A stretch of DNA of 64,000 bases. It comes from Bog-159 sp050011755 (lineage in GTDB: Bacteria; Acidobacteriota; Terriglobia; Bryobacterales; Bryobacteraceae). The translations under genes and the position numbers were made by a program. The stretch spans positions 124,001 to 188,000 of the forward strand of contig JBEKIM010000001.1 in the NCBI GenBank assembly GCA_050011755.1. The letters are read 5' to 3'. Under the pieces are notes generated by a model, which worked only from the letters and a program-made list of their open reading frames with translations, was not told the DNA's origin and searched no databases. Positions 35,645-43,948 of this stretch are shown one piece after another (position 1 is the stretch's first letter; every line of letters starts with the position of its first letter).

Positions 35645-36049
35645 TTAGGCGCCCATGTCCTCGCGCATCATGTTGAAGGGATTCGTCATGCGCGGAGACA
35701 GCTTGCCATATTTGATCTTGCCGTTTTCGAAGCGAATGACAACCCGCCCGCTCAACGCCTTCAGCCTCCAGGCTGCCAGCCGCTTCGAGGACACCGCGCC
35801 ATCCACGGTGACCGTGTCCCCGTCCACTGTCATAGAATTCATCTTGATCAGTTTCAGGTCCGCCGCGAAGCGGTCTTTATGCCATTCGGTAATGCCTTGC
35901 CGGCCGGCATACACGGTCTTGTTGAAATCCACGGTGGCGTCATCGGTATAGAATTCCAGGCAGCGGTCCAGATCGCGCGCGTGAAACGCGTCCAGATACG
36001 CCTGTGCCAGCGTTTTCAAATCTGTTTGGGGTGCGACTTGATTGTCCAT
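35645..36049 (-). CDS. SnoaL-like / NTF2-fold small protein
   Basis: 134 residues. The N-terminal helix LKTLAQAYLDAFHARDLDRCLEFY and the following DDATVDFNKTVYAGRQGITEW are typical of the SnoaL-like branch of the NTF2 superfamily, cone-shaped alpha+beta folds that either catalyse small-molecule cyclisation or isomerisation or just bind ligands. No diagnostic catalytic set was recognised. A good AAGGATAT ribosome site precedes the ATG. It sits 19 nt after the sulfatase-like gene in a four-gene minus-strand run. Confidence 0.8.
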   Translation of the reverse strand: MDNQVAPQTDLKTLAQAYLDAFHARDLDRCLEFYTDDATVDFNKTVYAGRQGITEWHKDRFAADLKLIKMNSMTVDGDTVTVDGAVSSKRLAAWRLKALSGRVVIRFENGKIKYGKLSPRMTNPFNMMREDMGA

Positions 36050-36068
36050 ATATCCTTAAATCCTCACA

Positions 36069-37397
36069 TCATCCGCGATGTTGTTCCCAGATCTCCACCG
36101 CCACCGGGCCCTCTTTGCGCACGGGATCTTCGGTCCGGCCGGCCGCCTCCATCTTTGCCGCGATCCAGGCTTCCAGTTCTTTTTCCATCTCGGCCACCAG
36201 TTGAGGCTGCTCCGCCGCAATATTGTGATTCTCGCCCGGATCCGTCTCCAGGTCGAACAGCTCGCGGTCGGGATTCCCCATAAGGTCCGGATAGCGGGCC
36301 AGAATAAACTTGTACCGGCTGTTGCGCAGATAGTATTTCGATTGCCACGTGGATTCCAGGCCAATCACCTGGTCGTATCCGGAAGGTTCTTCCCGCCCAA
36401 CCAGTTGCGGCAGAAAACTCTTACCGTCCAGGTCCTCGGGCAGCTCGCTGCCGGCCGCCTCCAGCAGCGTCGGTGCGATATCCGACAATTGCCGGAACGG
36501 CGCGAAACGCGTGCCCGGCTTCAGATTGCCGCCTGGCCAGCGAATGATCGTCGGTACATTCACCACGCAATCGTGCAATCCATAGTGGTCGTAGAAGATG
36601 CGATGGTCGGTCATGCTTTCGCCGTGATCCGCCAACAACACGACCATGGTATTCTCGGCCAGGCCCTGTTTTTCCAGGGCGTCGCTCAACGCCGCGATGC
36701 CCTCGTCCAGATATCGGATCTCGCGATCGTACAACGCCGTTACATAGTTCGGGTCGGTAATCAGCCCGTTCGGGGTGTGCAGCCAGGTGTCACGCGCCAT
36801 GGCGCCCACCGGATGATCCCACCATTCGTCCAACTCGTGGTTGTTCGGATCCGTGGGATTTCCGCCCTTGTAGAACTGGCCGCGAAAACGGTCCGGCGGC
36901 GTGTAGGGATAATGCACATCCCAATAGTGGATGAACATGAAAAACGGCCCCTTGGGAACCGTCTTCATCCAGTGAATGGCCCTGTCGTTGAGCTCTTCCT
37001 GGGTCACCGACGCGTAGAACAGATGGTGCAAGCTCGGGTCGATGATGTATTCCCACCCGCGCCCGAACCAGATGCGCTCCCGGAAAAGCGTATCCACCGC
37101 ACAAGTGGTGTAGCCATTTTCCAGCAGGATCTCGGAGAGGAACGGCGTCCCCCGGCCCAGTTTCGCCTTCCCGCCATGCGCCACGATGCCATGCGTGACC
37201 GGGTGCTGCCCGGTAAAGATGGTCGTATGCGAAGGCTGCGTCGGGATGCCCGGAGCGAATACTTTCTCAAAAAGCGCTCCCTGGCAAGCGAAAGCGTCTA
37301 TGTTCGGACTGGTGGGAAGCCCATACCCGTAGCAGCCCAAGTGGTTGGCGCGCAGAGAATCGGCGCTGATCAAAATGATGTTCGGTTTTGCCTGCAT
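36069..37397 (-). CDS. Sulfatase-like hydrolase (alkaline phosphatase superfamily) without the Cys/Ser nucleophile
   Basis: 442 residues from ATG 37397. Metal-binding starts at NIILISADSLRANHLGCYG (Asp13), and the distal metal motif is VVLLADHGESMTDH. Further family features are FFMFIHYWDVHYPYTPP and the C-terminal LFDLETDPGENHNIA. At the nucleophile position the canonical C/S-x-P-x-R is TQPSH (Thr53), so formylglycine cannot form. Threonine nucleophiles occur in NPP-type phosphodiesterases, hence it may be a phosphatase, phosphodiesterase or phospho-group transferase rather than a sulfatase. No signal peptide was seen, so it is cytoplasmic or otherwise exported. A 54-residue ORF ends 39 nt upstream. 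Confidence 0.82.
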   Translation of the reverse strand: MQAKPNIILISADSLRANHLGCYGYGLPTSPNIDAFACQGALFEKVFAPGIPTQPSHTTIFTGQHPVTHGIVAHGGKAKLGRGTPFLSEILLENGYTTCAVDTLFRERIWFGRGWEYIIDPSLHHLFYASVTQEELNDRAIHWMKTVPKGPFFMFIHYWDVHYPYTPPDRFRGQFYKGGNPTDPNNHELDEWWDHPVGAMARDTWLHTPNGLITDPNYVTALYDREIRYLDEGIAALSDALEKQGLAENTMVVLLADHGESMTDHRIFYDHYGLHDCVVNVPTIIRWPGGNLKPGTRFAPFRQLSDIAPTLLEAAGSELPEDLDGKSFLPQLVGREEPSGYDQVIGLESTWQSKYYLRNSRYKFILARYPDLMGNPDRELFDLETDPGENHNIAAEQPQLVAEMEKELEAWIAAKMEAAGRTEDPVRKEGPVAVEIWEQHRG

Positions 37398-37436
37398 GGA
37401 TCTAAACGGTTGCCCGGCCCTGAAAGGCCCGTGCAC

Positions 37437-37601
37437 TTACTCGATATAGCCCAATTCGCGCAGCCGTTCCACGACCAGGGCTTCGTCTTCCGGCCGGATC
37501 ACCTGCTCGGGTTCATCCGAGCCGGCTGGTGCGTCCGGTTTGGCCGGAGGTTCGGGGACGGCGGCGTCCACCGGGACGTGTTTCTGAGGTTCCTGCTCCA
37601 T
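37437..37601 (-). CDS. 54-residue acidic protein ending in LRELGYIE
   Basis: ATG 37601 to TAA 37437. It has a proline- and alanine-rich acidic middle (VDAAVPEPPAKPDAPAGSDE) and the C-terminal helix DEALVVERLRELGYIE. An ERLxxLGYxx ending is, from memory, common at the C-terminus of Acidobacteria sulfatase-like proteins and as free small proteins beside them. Here it is a separate ORF just upstream of a sulfatase-like enzyme that lacks such a tail. TAATTATATG at the start supplies an AT-rich promoter-like element. Function unknown; a binding or tethering partner of the enzyme is speculative. Confidence 0.6.
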   Translation of the reverse strand: MEQEPQKHVPVDAAVPEPPAKPDAPAGSDEPEQVIRPEDEALVVERLRELGYIE

Positions 37602-37975
37602 ATAATTACTAGACCGATCTCGTTAAGATACCACGGCTTGAGGGCGGAAACCAACCGGCGGGACGTGTTTTCGATGGGGTAATGGTACCAACACGCAGGC
37701 TCCCGCGCGGGCGCCCAGGCGCAAAGCGCCAGGGCCGGGCGGAAAGCAACCTGCCAAGGCGCCAAGCGCTGGTAGGCGCTGTCGTCGCGCGTACTCAGCT
37801 CTTCGAACGCCGGTATTTGCGTAAATCCTTCTCGTGAATCATGCTAATTCCATCGCGAGCAGCCTCGCGGGAAGCCCCGGCGCCGTCGAGACGTGTGCGC
37901 CCGGCATATCCGGAAAACGCGATGGCCTGGAGAGGCTGCCATCAGGAAGCAATGTCCGGTGCAAAGCCGGCCGCT
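37602..37975. other. 374-bp intergenic region with short inverted repeats
   Basis: No convincing gene on either strand. Visible structures are GGCGC-AAA-GCGCC (37718-37730) and CGCGAG-CAGC-CTCGCG. Weak ORFs exist but have no ribosome site and show only the codon pattern of GC-rich noise. The left end should hold the promoter of the minus-strand small-protein/sulfatase run; the right end abuts the 3' end of a Uma2 gene. Confidence 0.5.
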
Positions 37976-38479
37976 TTACTCGAGTTCAGCCAGGGGAACG
38001 CAGATGTCCGGGTCTTCCGTGCGGAGAACGCCGTCCTTCACCTCGACGACTCGTTCTGACGTATACACAAAAGCCCGCCGCGTACGAGGATGAATCAGCC
38101 AAACGCAGCGGACCCCGAAGCTGAGGTAATCGTCGATACGCTCCTGCATTTCCTGCATGCGATCGTTGCGTGACAGGATCTCGATGCACAGGAAAGGAGG
38201 TTCCTCTAAGATCGGACCGGGAGGGCCGGCACCGGCCAGGACCGATATGTCCGGCACGCGGTATCGGGTGGCCTTCACCTGCACGCGCTGTTCCGGCACT
38301 ACGAGTATCCCCCATTGCTTCTCACGATTGGAGAGATACCGGCTCAGCAGCATCTGCAAACGGCTATGATCCCATTCGCCCACGTTTCGTTCCAACAATT
38401 CGCCGTCCAGATATTCGCGGTCGGGACGGTAGCTGGCCGCCAGATATTCGCTGAGAGGTACGACCGTTACTGTCGACAC
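37976..38479 (-). CDS. Uma2-family (DUF820) restriction-endonuclease-fold protein
   Basis: 167 residues from GTG 38479, preceded by GAGGAAA and GATAATAT. It has REYLDGELLERNVG, YRVPDISVLAG, PPFLCIEILSRNDRMQEM and YLSFGVRCVWLIHPRTR, matching the Uma2 PD-(D/E)xK-like fold with D and E at the expected spacing. Family function is unknown; the proteins are abundant in Cyanobacteria and Acidobacteria and often occur in clusters. It is 83 nt from a second Uma2 gene on the same strand, and the two are only distantly similar. Confidence 0.82.
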   Translation of the reverse strand: MSTVTVVPLSEYLAASYRPDREYLDGELLERNVGEWDHSRLQMLLSRYLSNREKQWGILVVPEQRVQVKATRYRVPDISVLAGAGPPGPILEEPPFLCIEILSRNDRMQEMQERIDDYLSFGVRCVWLIHPRTRRAFVYTSERVVEVKDGVLRTEDPDICVPLAELE

Positions 38480-38562
38480 GGCGCTGGTTTCCTCATTGGA
38501 TATTATCGCAAAGAATTGTCCGCCGGGCCGTGTTTCAATGGGGTTATCGACCCGCTGGCGGC

Positions 38563-39105
38563 TCAGCCGAAAATCCGATCCACGCTGACCGTGGCGTCGC
38601 CGAACATTCGCAAAGGGACGGCTTCGCCGCACCCATATACCCGCGAGCCGCGCAGATCCGTTGTGTGGACCGTCCGCGTCTCGGCGTCCACCACCCAAAA
38701 CTCCACAGCGCCCGCCGAAAGAGCGACGATTCGCTGGCGGTTTACCTTGGCGGCAGTGTTCGACGGAGAAAGAACCTCCACGATGAGCGGCGGAGCATAG
38801 ACCGGGTAAACATCCGGTGGCAGCGCGTCCCAGTCTGTTTGAGGGATGTAGGCGACATCCGCGAACCAATACTGCAAGTTCGGAACTGGGCGATAAGGAA
38901 ACTCCGTCGTGACCACGCCGAAGTCCCCACTGACGGCCTCGAGCAGGCGCTCGATCCGTTTCTGCAGCTTAATATGGAGCGGCCGCGCTGGAGGCACGAT
39001 CACCACCTCGCCGTCTTGCAGTTCATACCGTTGGCCGGTTTCGGGGCGTTCCGGCAGCCGTAGAAACTCCTCCCAGGCCACCAGCGATTGCGCCAAGCTG
39101 CTCAT
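38563..39105 (-). CDS. Uma2-family (DUF820) protein, second copy
   Basis: 180 residues from ATG 39105 with GGGGAG ahead of it. It contains GQRYELQDGEVVIVPPARPLH, FADVAYIPQTDW, PPLIVEVLSPSNTAAKV and GAVEFWVVDAETR. The Asp, the Glu and the following Lys of the PD-(D/E)xK-like core are all present, so it is more canonical than its neighbour. Role unknown. It is divergent from the heptose nucleotidyltransferase gene with 157 bp between starts. Confidence 0.85.
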   Translation of the reverse strand: MSSLAQSLVAWEEFLRLPERPETGQRYELQDGEVVIVPPARPLHIKLQKRIERLLEAVSGDFGVVTTEFPYRPVPNLQYWFADVAYIPQTDWDALPPDVYPVYAPPLIVEVLSPSNTAAKVNRQRIVALSAGAVEFWVVDAETRTVHTTDLRGSRVYGCGEAVPLRMFGDATVSVDRIFG

Positions 39106-39262
39106 AAACGCTCCCCGTCTCATATTAGCCGATCCGAGCCGAAGCTGGCCTGTTTGACATATCGAGGAGAGGCGAGCGAAGCTCGAGCCGTCGCCGCCAA
39201 GCCGTAATAGTACCGATCCGCCGCGCGCCCCCGCCCCCCTTGATACCATTGATCTTGCCCCA

Positions 39263-39973
39263 ATGAAAGCCATCATCCTGGCCGCGGGACTCGGCACCCG
39301 CCTGCGCCCCATCACCTCCACCACCCCCAAATGCCTGGTGCCGATCAACGGCGTGCCCCTGCTGGAACTCTGGCTGCGTGATTGCGAGCGCGCCGGCATT
39401 GATGCGGTGCTCGTCAACACCCACCATCTGGCCGAACGCGTCGCGGAATTCGTCGCGGCGCGCCGCGGCGTACCGGTTACCTTGGCCTACGAACCCACGC
39501 TGCTTGGCAGCGCCGGAACCATTGCTGCGAATTGGAATTTTGTGGACAGCGGCGAATCTTTCCTGGTCGTATACGCCGACAACCTCACCACCTTCCCTCT
39601 CTCTGAGCTGATTGCGTTCCACGCCACGCACCACCGGATCGCCTCTATGGCCCTGTTCCGCTCGCCGAATCCCTCCGCCTGCGGCGTGGTCGAAATGGAT
39701 GGCGACGGCCTGGTTACGGGATTCTGGGAAAAACCGGCAAATCCCCCCGGTAATCTGGTGAATGCGGGCCTCTACGTTTTTCGCCGCGAAGTCCGGCAGT
39801 TTCTGCCCCGCGAAGTCCCTTCGGATGTCGGCGGCGCGCTGATGCCGGCGCTGGTCGGCCGCGCCAGGGGATTACCCATCAGCGGCTACTTCGTGGATAT
39901 AGGTACTCTGGAGAATTACTACAGCGCGCAGGCGGATTATGCCGCCGCCTGCCGCGCCATCGAGGAATCATGA
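39263..39973 (+). CDS. hddC: D-glycero-alpha-D-manno-heptose 1-phosphate guanylyltransferase (HddC-like)
   Basis: 236 residues. The nucleotidyltransferase signature is MKAIILAAGLGTRLRPIT with TPKCLVPINGVPLL; VVYADNLT supplies the metal-binding Asp and GLYVFRREV is the conserved product-side segment. It transfers GMP to heptose-1-phosphate, giving GDP-heptose. Mannose-1-phosphate guanylyltransferase is the main alternative by sequence, but the 4-nt overlap (ATGA) with the HddA-like kinase gene favours the heptose role. A TACCAT box lies 13 nt before the ATG. Confidence 0.83.
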   Translation: MKAIILAAGLGTRLRPITSTTPKCLVPINGVPLLELWLRDCERAGIDAVLVNTHHLAERVAEFVAARRGVPVTLAYEPTLLGSAGTIAANWNFVDSGESFLVVYADNLTTFPLSELIAFHATHHRIASMALFRSPNPSACGVVEMDGDGLVTGFWEKPANPPGNLVNAGLYVFRREVRQFLPREVPSDVGGALMPALVGRARGLPISGYFVDIGTLENYYSAQADYAAACRAIEES

Positions 39974-40968
39974 TTATTTCACAAACCCCATTGCGCATCA
40001 GTTTTGCCGGCGGCGGCACGGATTTCCACCGCTACTATCGCGAACACGAAGGCGCCGTGGTCAGTTCCGCCATCGACAAATATGTGTACGTAGTGGTCGT
40101 GCCGCGCTTCGATGAGCTGATCATCGTCAATTACACCAAAAAAGAAACCGTAGAGAACGTGCGCGATCTGAAGCACGAGCTGGTACGCGAGGCCTTGCTG
40201 CGCACCGGCGTGGAGAACGGCGTCGAAATCACCACGTTGGCCGATGTGCCATCCGAAGGTTCCGGCCTGGGCTCCTCCAGCACTGTGACCGTGGGGCTGT
40301 TGCACGCTTTGTACGCCTATAAAGGCAAGCTGACCACCGCCGAGCAGCTCGCCCGCGAAGCCTGCGAAATCGAAATCGATATCTGCGGCAAGCCCATCGG
40401 CAAGCAGGACCAGTACATCGCGGCCTATGGCGGCATCTGTCATTTCACTTTTCGCAAAGATGAAAGCGTGGACGTAAAGCCATTCCGCCGCTCGGCGGAG
40501 CTGTTCCACGGGCTGTCCCGCAACATCATGCTGTTCTATACCGGCCGTACGCGCAAAGCTGGGAACATTCTGAGCGTGCAGGATCAGCGCACCGACGTCA
40601 ACCTCGAACAACTTCACTGCCTGAAAGCCCTGGCGGCGCGCACCGCCGAGGCGCTCGATCGCATGCGGCTTTGGGAAGTCGGCCGCGTCCTCAACGATGG
40701 CTGGCAGCTTAAAAGGCAGTTGGCAGAAGGCATCAGCAATCCCGAGATCGAGGAGATGTACGACCTGGCCTTGAGCGCGGGCGCTTCAGGGGGCAAGATC
40801 TGCGGCGCCGGGGGCGGCGGATTCCTGCTGCTCTACTGCGATCCGGCCCACCACAAGGCGGTCCGCAAGGCCATGGAGGCCTACCGCGAACTGCCCATCG
40901 CGCTCGATCCGGACGGCAGCAAGATCATTTTCCAGAATCGTGCCGGCTACCGCATGGCCAGTGTTTGA
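39970..40968 (+). CDS. hddA: D-glycero-alpha-D-manno-heptose 7-phosphate kinase (HddA-like)
   Basis: 332 residues, GHMP kinase. MIISQTPLRISFAGGGTDF is the sugar-binding N-terminus of the HddA group, PSEGSGLGSSSTVTVG is the ATP-binding motif 2, and GASGGKICGAGGGGFLLLY is motif 3. It phosphorylates C1 of D-glycero-D-manno-heptose-7-phosphate with alpha configuration, the branch leading to GDP- rather than ADP-heptose. It is followed after 3 nt by double-hairpin repeat copy B, which may end the transcript. Confidence 0.9.
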   Translation: MIISQTPLRISFAGGGTDFHRYYREHEGAVVSSAIDKYVYVVVVPRFDELIIVNYTKKETVENVRDLKHELVREALLRTGVENGVEITTLADVPSEGSGLGSSSTVTVGLLHALYAYKGKLTTAEQLAREACEIEIDICGKPIGKQDQYIAAYGGICHFTFRKDESVDVKPFRRSAELFHGLSRNIMLFYTGRTRKAGNILSVQDQRTDVNLEQLHCLKALAARTAEALDRMRLWEVGRVLNDGWQLKRQLAEGISNPEIEEMYDLALSAGASGGKICGAGGGGFLLLYCDPAHHKAVRKAMEAYRELPIALDPDGSKIIFQNRAGYRMASV

Positions 40969-40971
40969 GCC

Positions 40972-41016
40972 CGTGGCGCACGCTTTTAGCGTGCTGGCGG
41001 GACTTTTAAGTCCCGC
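40972..41016 (+). repeat. Double-hairpin repeat, copy B
   Basis: Hairpin 1 is GCACGCT-TTT-AGCGTGC and hairpin 2 is GCGGGACTT-TT-AAGTCCCGC. It begins exactly 3 nt after the TGA of hddA, the same distance as copy C after the synthase gene. It lies between two genes on the same strand, so bidirectional termination is not its only possible role. Confidence 0.85.
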
Positions 41017-41098
41017 TTATCGGTACCCATAGTACCTGTCCGCAAAGAAAAAACGAATGCCGCCCGTAGTAGAACTACAGTCGGGCTATGCTCGGGGA

Positions 41099-43003
41099 AT
41101 GAGTTGTTGGCGCCTCATCTTCTGTGCCTCCTGTTTCCTGCCTTGTGCCGCCCTCGCCGCCGCGGATTACAGTGCTCCCCAGTTCACGCTGTCCCACGCG
41201 GGCTCCCAGGCAGGTTTCACAGACAGCCCGACAGTCAGTGTGAACGTGACCTACCCGGCAAACCCGCGGGCGGGCACGCTCTGGTGTATCACGCAGGACT
41301 CCACGCTCCAATATTGCGAATACAGTTCAAGCTGGTCGAGCCGGCCCACCGAGTTTACCCTCATTCGCGGCGACGGCTTGAACAACGTATATTTGCTGTA
41401 CAGGTACCAGACCACGGTCAGTGCCCCCGGCGAGGCCCAGATTACCTTGGACCAGCAGCCGCCCACTATAACGTTGTTCGCGCCCTCGGGTCTGCCTGGG
41501 GCCTTGGCCGGCGGCCAGCGGCAGATGATCGCCATAAGTTCGCAGTTCATCACCGGCTCCGTCTCGGATGCCGTTTCAACGGATCCGGTATCCGTTTCTC
41601 TGCGCGCCTGCAATCAGGAGGAAATCTGCACCAACGTCAGTACCATTTCCCCTGCGGCTGCACCCTTTGTGTGGACCTGGCCTGCAGCCGCCGTGTCCAG
41701 CGATACAACCTACATACAGATCGAGGCCATGAATGCGGCCGGTAAATCAAGTTCCACGGCCGTGCCGGATCCGGCGTCCGTATTCACCGTCTTTGCCCCC
41801 GGGAGCATGACTTCCCCGATAAGCTGCAGTGCGGCTGTGTGCCCGACGATCGCCGGTACGGCATCGGCTGCCCAGTATATGCCGGACGATCCTCCGAGCC
41901 AGGCGGTGGACGGCTATACCTTTACCGGCTACGCCGATCCCAGTATGCGGCGCGACCCCGCGGTAGGTACTCCAAATCTAAACGGCACGAATCTCTGGAT
42001 GCTCTATTCCCGCCCCGAAGTCCAAACGAATTCAACTTACGGAACGGCCAGCGAGATGGTAGAGATTCACTTGGCTTCGAGCCTGGATAGCGGAAGCACC
42101 TGGAAGGCATGGTGTACACCTTCGCCTTGCTCGCAGGAAACGCCTATCTGGCCCTCGTACCACTGGTTGCCGGGGCCGGGCCGCCAGGAGCAGTTTTCCT
42201 CGCATGAGGTGGCGAATTTCTGGCCGTACTCCAGCGATAACATACACTGGCAATGGTACGCCGTGCACCTGATGTATTTCGTGCAGCCGCCACAGGGTAT
42301 CCCCTACAGCATCTCCAACAATGGCTGCCTGGTGACCACGGTCGCCCCTACGCCATACGGCTTGGGCGAGGGCTGGACAGGGATCGCCCAGCCGCCGCCC
42401 GCCAGTTGCGCGGCGAACATGCCACCCGGCAGCCATACCATCGGCTATAACGTCTTGACCGCCGCGGCGGGCTCGCACGCGCCGGCCGGAGTGTCTTGCG
42501 TCTGGGCCGAACCCGCCATCATGGTGCAGGGCGGAGTCGCATATCTCGCCACCTCGTGTTTCAACGCCAGCCTCTATAGCTACGGATACTTCGTTTTCGC
42601 GAATACACTGGACAGCTCCGGCGGCCTGTCGGGTCCCTGGAGCTACTACGGAGGACCTTTCACGGTCGCCGGCCTCAAGCGCTTGACTCCCAAAGCGGAC
42701 TTTGTCACCGAATTTGACTGGGCCGCCCGCTCGGATGGCAGTCTGGTAGCGATCGTCTCGCCTGCGTCGATTACCAACCATCTTGAAACGCAATATGGAT
42801 GTATAGCCTTGGATTTCAGCTTGACCGCCGGATTTGGTGACGCCGTGATTGCTACCAACGACCAGGATCCCCTCGAAAGCGAGGGTCCTAACGCCTGTAC
42901 GTATGAACCTACCTCGAACACGGGCGTCCTGATCGTCCGGAGGCTTGTGAACGGCCAGAACTATACCTCGTGGTCGCTCATCGCCAGCGGTCTCATGCCG
43001 TGA
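41099..43003 (+). CDS. Large exported protein of unknown function
   Basis: 634 residues from ATG 41099. The signal peptide SCWRLIFCASCFLPCAALAA ends near ADYSAP. Residues ~20-230 appear to be two Ig-like beta sandwiches (FTDSPTVSVNVTYPA; DPVSVSLRACNQEEIC). Residues ~240-630 are rich in Trp, Tyr, Gly and Ser, with propeller-like segments (NLWMLYSRPEVQ, IHWQWYAVHLMYFVQPP, VSCVWAEPAIMVQGGVAYL). This resembles sialidase- or glycosidase-type propellers, but no Asp-box was found and no family is recognised. It sits between hddA and gmhB and shares its compositional style with the exported protein at 22560-26582. Confidence 0.65.
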   Translation: MSCWRLIFCASCFLPCAALAAADYSAPQFTLSHAGSQAGFTDSPTVSVNVTYPANPRAGTLWCITQDSTLQYCEYSSSWSSRPTEFTLIRGDGLNNVYLLYRYQTTVSAPGEAQITLDQQPPTITLFAPSGLPGALAGGQRQMIAISSQFITGSVSDAVSTDPVSVSLRACNQEEICTNVSTISPAAAPFVWTWPAAAVSSDTTYIQIEAMNAAGKSSSTAVPDPASVFTVFAPGSMTSPISCSAAVCPTIAGTASAAQYMPDDPPSQAVDGYTFTGYADPSMRRDPAVGTPNLNGTNLWMLYSRPEVQTNSTYGTASEMVEIHLASSLDSGSTWKAWCTPSPCSQETPIWPSYHWLPGPGRQEQFSSHEVANFWPYSSDNIHWQWYAVHLMYFVQPPQGIPYSISNNGCLVTTVAPTPYGLGEGWTGIAQPPPASCAANMPPGSHTIGYNVLTAAAGSHAPAGVSCVWAEPAIMVQGGVAYLATSCFNASLYSYGYFVFANTLDSSGGLSGPWSYYGGPFTVAGLKRLTPKADFVTEFDWAARSDGSLVAIVSPASITNHLETQYGCIALDFSLTAGFGDAVIATNDQDPLESEGPNACTYEPTSNTGVLIVRRLVNGQNYTSWSLIASGLMP

Positions 43004-43040
43004 TGGACTACGTTACCATGCTCTCTCCAGCGGCAATCTA

Positions 43041-43508
43041 ATGCGGCGCTGCCTCTTTCTGGACCGCGACGGCGTAATTAACGCTGCCCCTCCCGCGGGC
43101 GAATATATCCAAGACTGGGACGAGTTCAGGCTGCTGCCGGAAGTCGTCGCCTGGATCCGTTTATTCAAAGCCGCCGGCTATCTCGCGATCGTCGTCACCA
43201 ATCAGCGCGGCATTGCCCTGGGTCGATACTCGGAAGCCGGTCTGTTAGCCCTCCATGAAAAAATGCGCGCCGCGCTGGCAGCCCAGGGCGCTGTCCTCGA
43301 CGATATCCTCTATTGCCCCCATGCCGAGGGCGCCTGCAACTGCCGTAAGCCCTTGCCCGGAATGGTGCTCCAGGCACAAAAGAAATGGGATATCGATCTC
43401 TCCGCTTCTCTCCTGATCGGCGACGGCGAGCGCGACCGCCTGCTCGCCGAGTGTTGCGGCATCCCATTCGTCCTGGTGCGGGATGGGCGCGTGGTCCGCA
43501 CGGGCTGA
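43041..43508 (+). CDS. gmhB: D-glycero-D-manno-heptose 1,7-bisphosphate 7-phosphatase (GmhB-like)
   Basis: 155 residues, HAD subfamily IIIA. Nucleophile and acid are in CLFLDRDGVIN; IVVTNQRGIALGRY is motif II; the zinc ligands are in CPHAEGACNCRKP; LLIGDGERDRLLAECCGI is the motif III/IV Asp pair (here GDGERD). It removes the 7-phosphate from heptose-1,7-bisphosphate before guanylylation. It completes the kinase, phosphatase and guanylyltransferase set although a secreted-protein gene separates it from the other two. The isomerase GmhA was not found in the window. Confidence 0.88.
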   Translation: MRRCLFLDRDGVINAAPPAGEYIQDWDEFRLLPEVVAWIRLFKAAGYLAIVVTNQRGIALGRYSEAGLLALHEKMRAALAAQGAVLDDILYCPHAEGACNCRKPLPGMVLQAQKKWDIDLSASLLIGDGERDRLLAECCGIPFVLVRDGRVVRTG

Positions 43509-43520
43509 TTGCTTTATCCC

Positions 43521-43554
43521 GACATTTGGCGCATAATAATGGACATATGGCGCA
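43521..43554 (+). promoter_or_regulatory. Direct repeats flanking the -10 of the RES-Xre module, candidate autoregulatory operator
   Basis: GACATTTGGCGCA (43521-43533) and GACATATGGCGCA (43542-43554) match at 12 of 13 positions and are 21 bp apart, two helical turns. The AT-rich TAATAAT between them can act as the -10, and the second copy includes the antitoxin ATG (43547). Such an arrangement suits binding by the Xre-type antitoxin to its own promoter. Confidence 0.6.
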
Positions 43555-43948
43555 AGCCGCTTCCGTCCATCCGGAAACCACCACGCAAGTAATCGGCGCG
43601 GTCCGCAAAGGCCTTCCAACCGGGAAATTGACCCAAATGGCGCACCTCCTGGCTGTGGACCGCATGCTCCTGTTGCGCATCCTGGGCGTCTCCGAGCGCA
43701 CCATTCAGCGCAAACACATGTTGTCGGAGCGCCTCAGCCCGGCGGCGTCGGATCGTCTGTCCCGTATCGATCGGATCTACACGCTGGCCGTCGATGTGTT
43801 CGGCGATGGCGGCAAAGCCGCCCAATGGTTGAAGCGGCCCAGCCGGGCGCTCGCCAATGAGGCTCCCCTCAAACTGCTCGATACCGACGCCGGCACCCAA
43901 CAGGTGGAGCGCGAATTGCGCCAGATTCAGTACGGCTTTGTCTATTGA
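43547..43948 (+). CDS. Xre/MbcA/ParS-type antitoxin (DUF2384)
   Basis: 133 residues. The N-terminal helical DNA-binding part includes LAVDRMLLLRILGVSERTIQRK. The C-terminal DUF2384 segment has RLSRIDRIYTLAVDVFGDGGKAAQWL and RALANEAPLKLLDTDAG, the part that blocks the RES toxin's active site. Its TGA overlaps the toxin's ATG (TGATG). It is likely an autorepressor acting at the 43521-43554 repeats. Confidence 0.88.
   Translation: MAQAASVHPETTTQVIGAVRKGLPTGKLTQMAHLLAVDRMLLLRILGVSERTIQRKHMLSERLSPAASDRLSRIDRIYTLAVDVFGDGGKAAQWLKRPSRALANEAPLKLLDTDAGTQQVERELRQIQYGFVY

Noticed and set aside
36069..37397. Annotation as an active arylsulfatase
   Set aside because: The C/S-x-P-x-R formylglycine motif is absent (TQPSH), so only a sulfatase-like fold is claimed.
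36078..37682. Long plus-strand reading frame (534 codons) opposite the sulfatase-like gene
   Set aside because: It is antisense to a clear alkaline-phosphatase-superfamily enzyme and has no protein-like motifs.
37602..37975. Riboswitch or structured RNA because of several inverted repeats
   Set aside because: The stems are short, unrelated to known riboswitch cores, and lie upstream of no metabolic gene.
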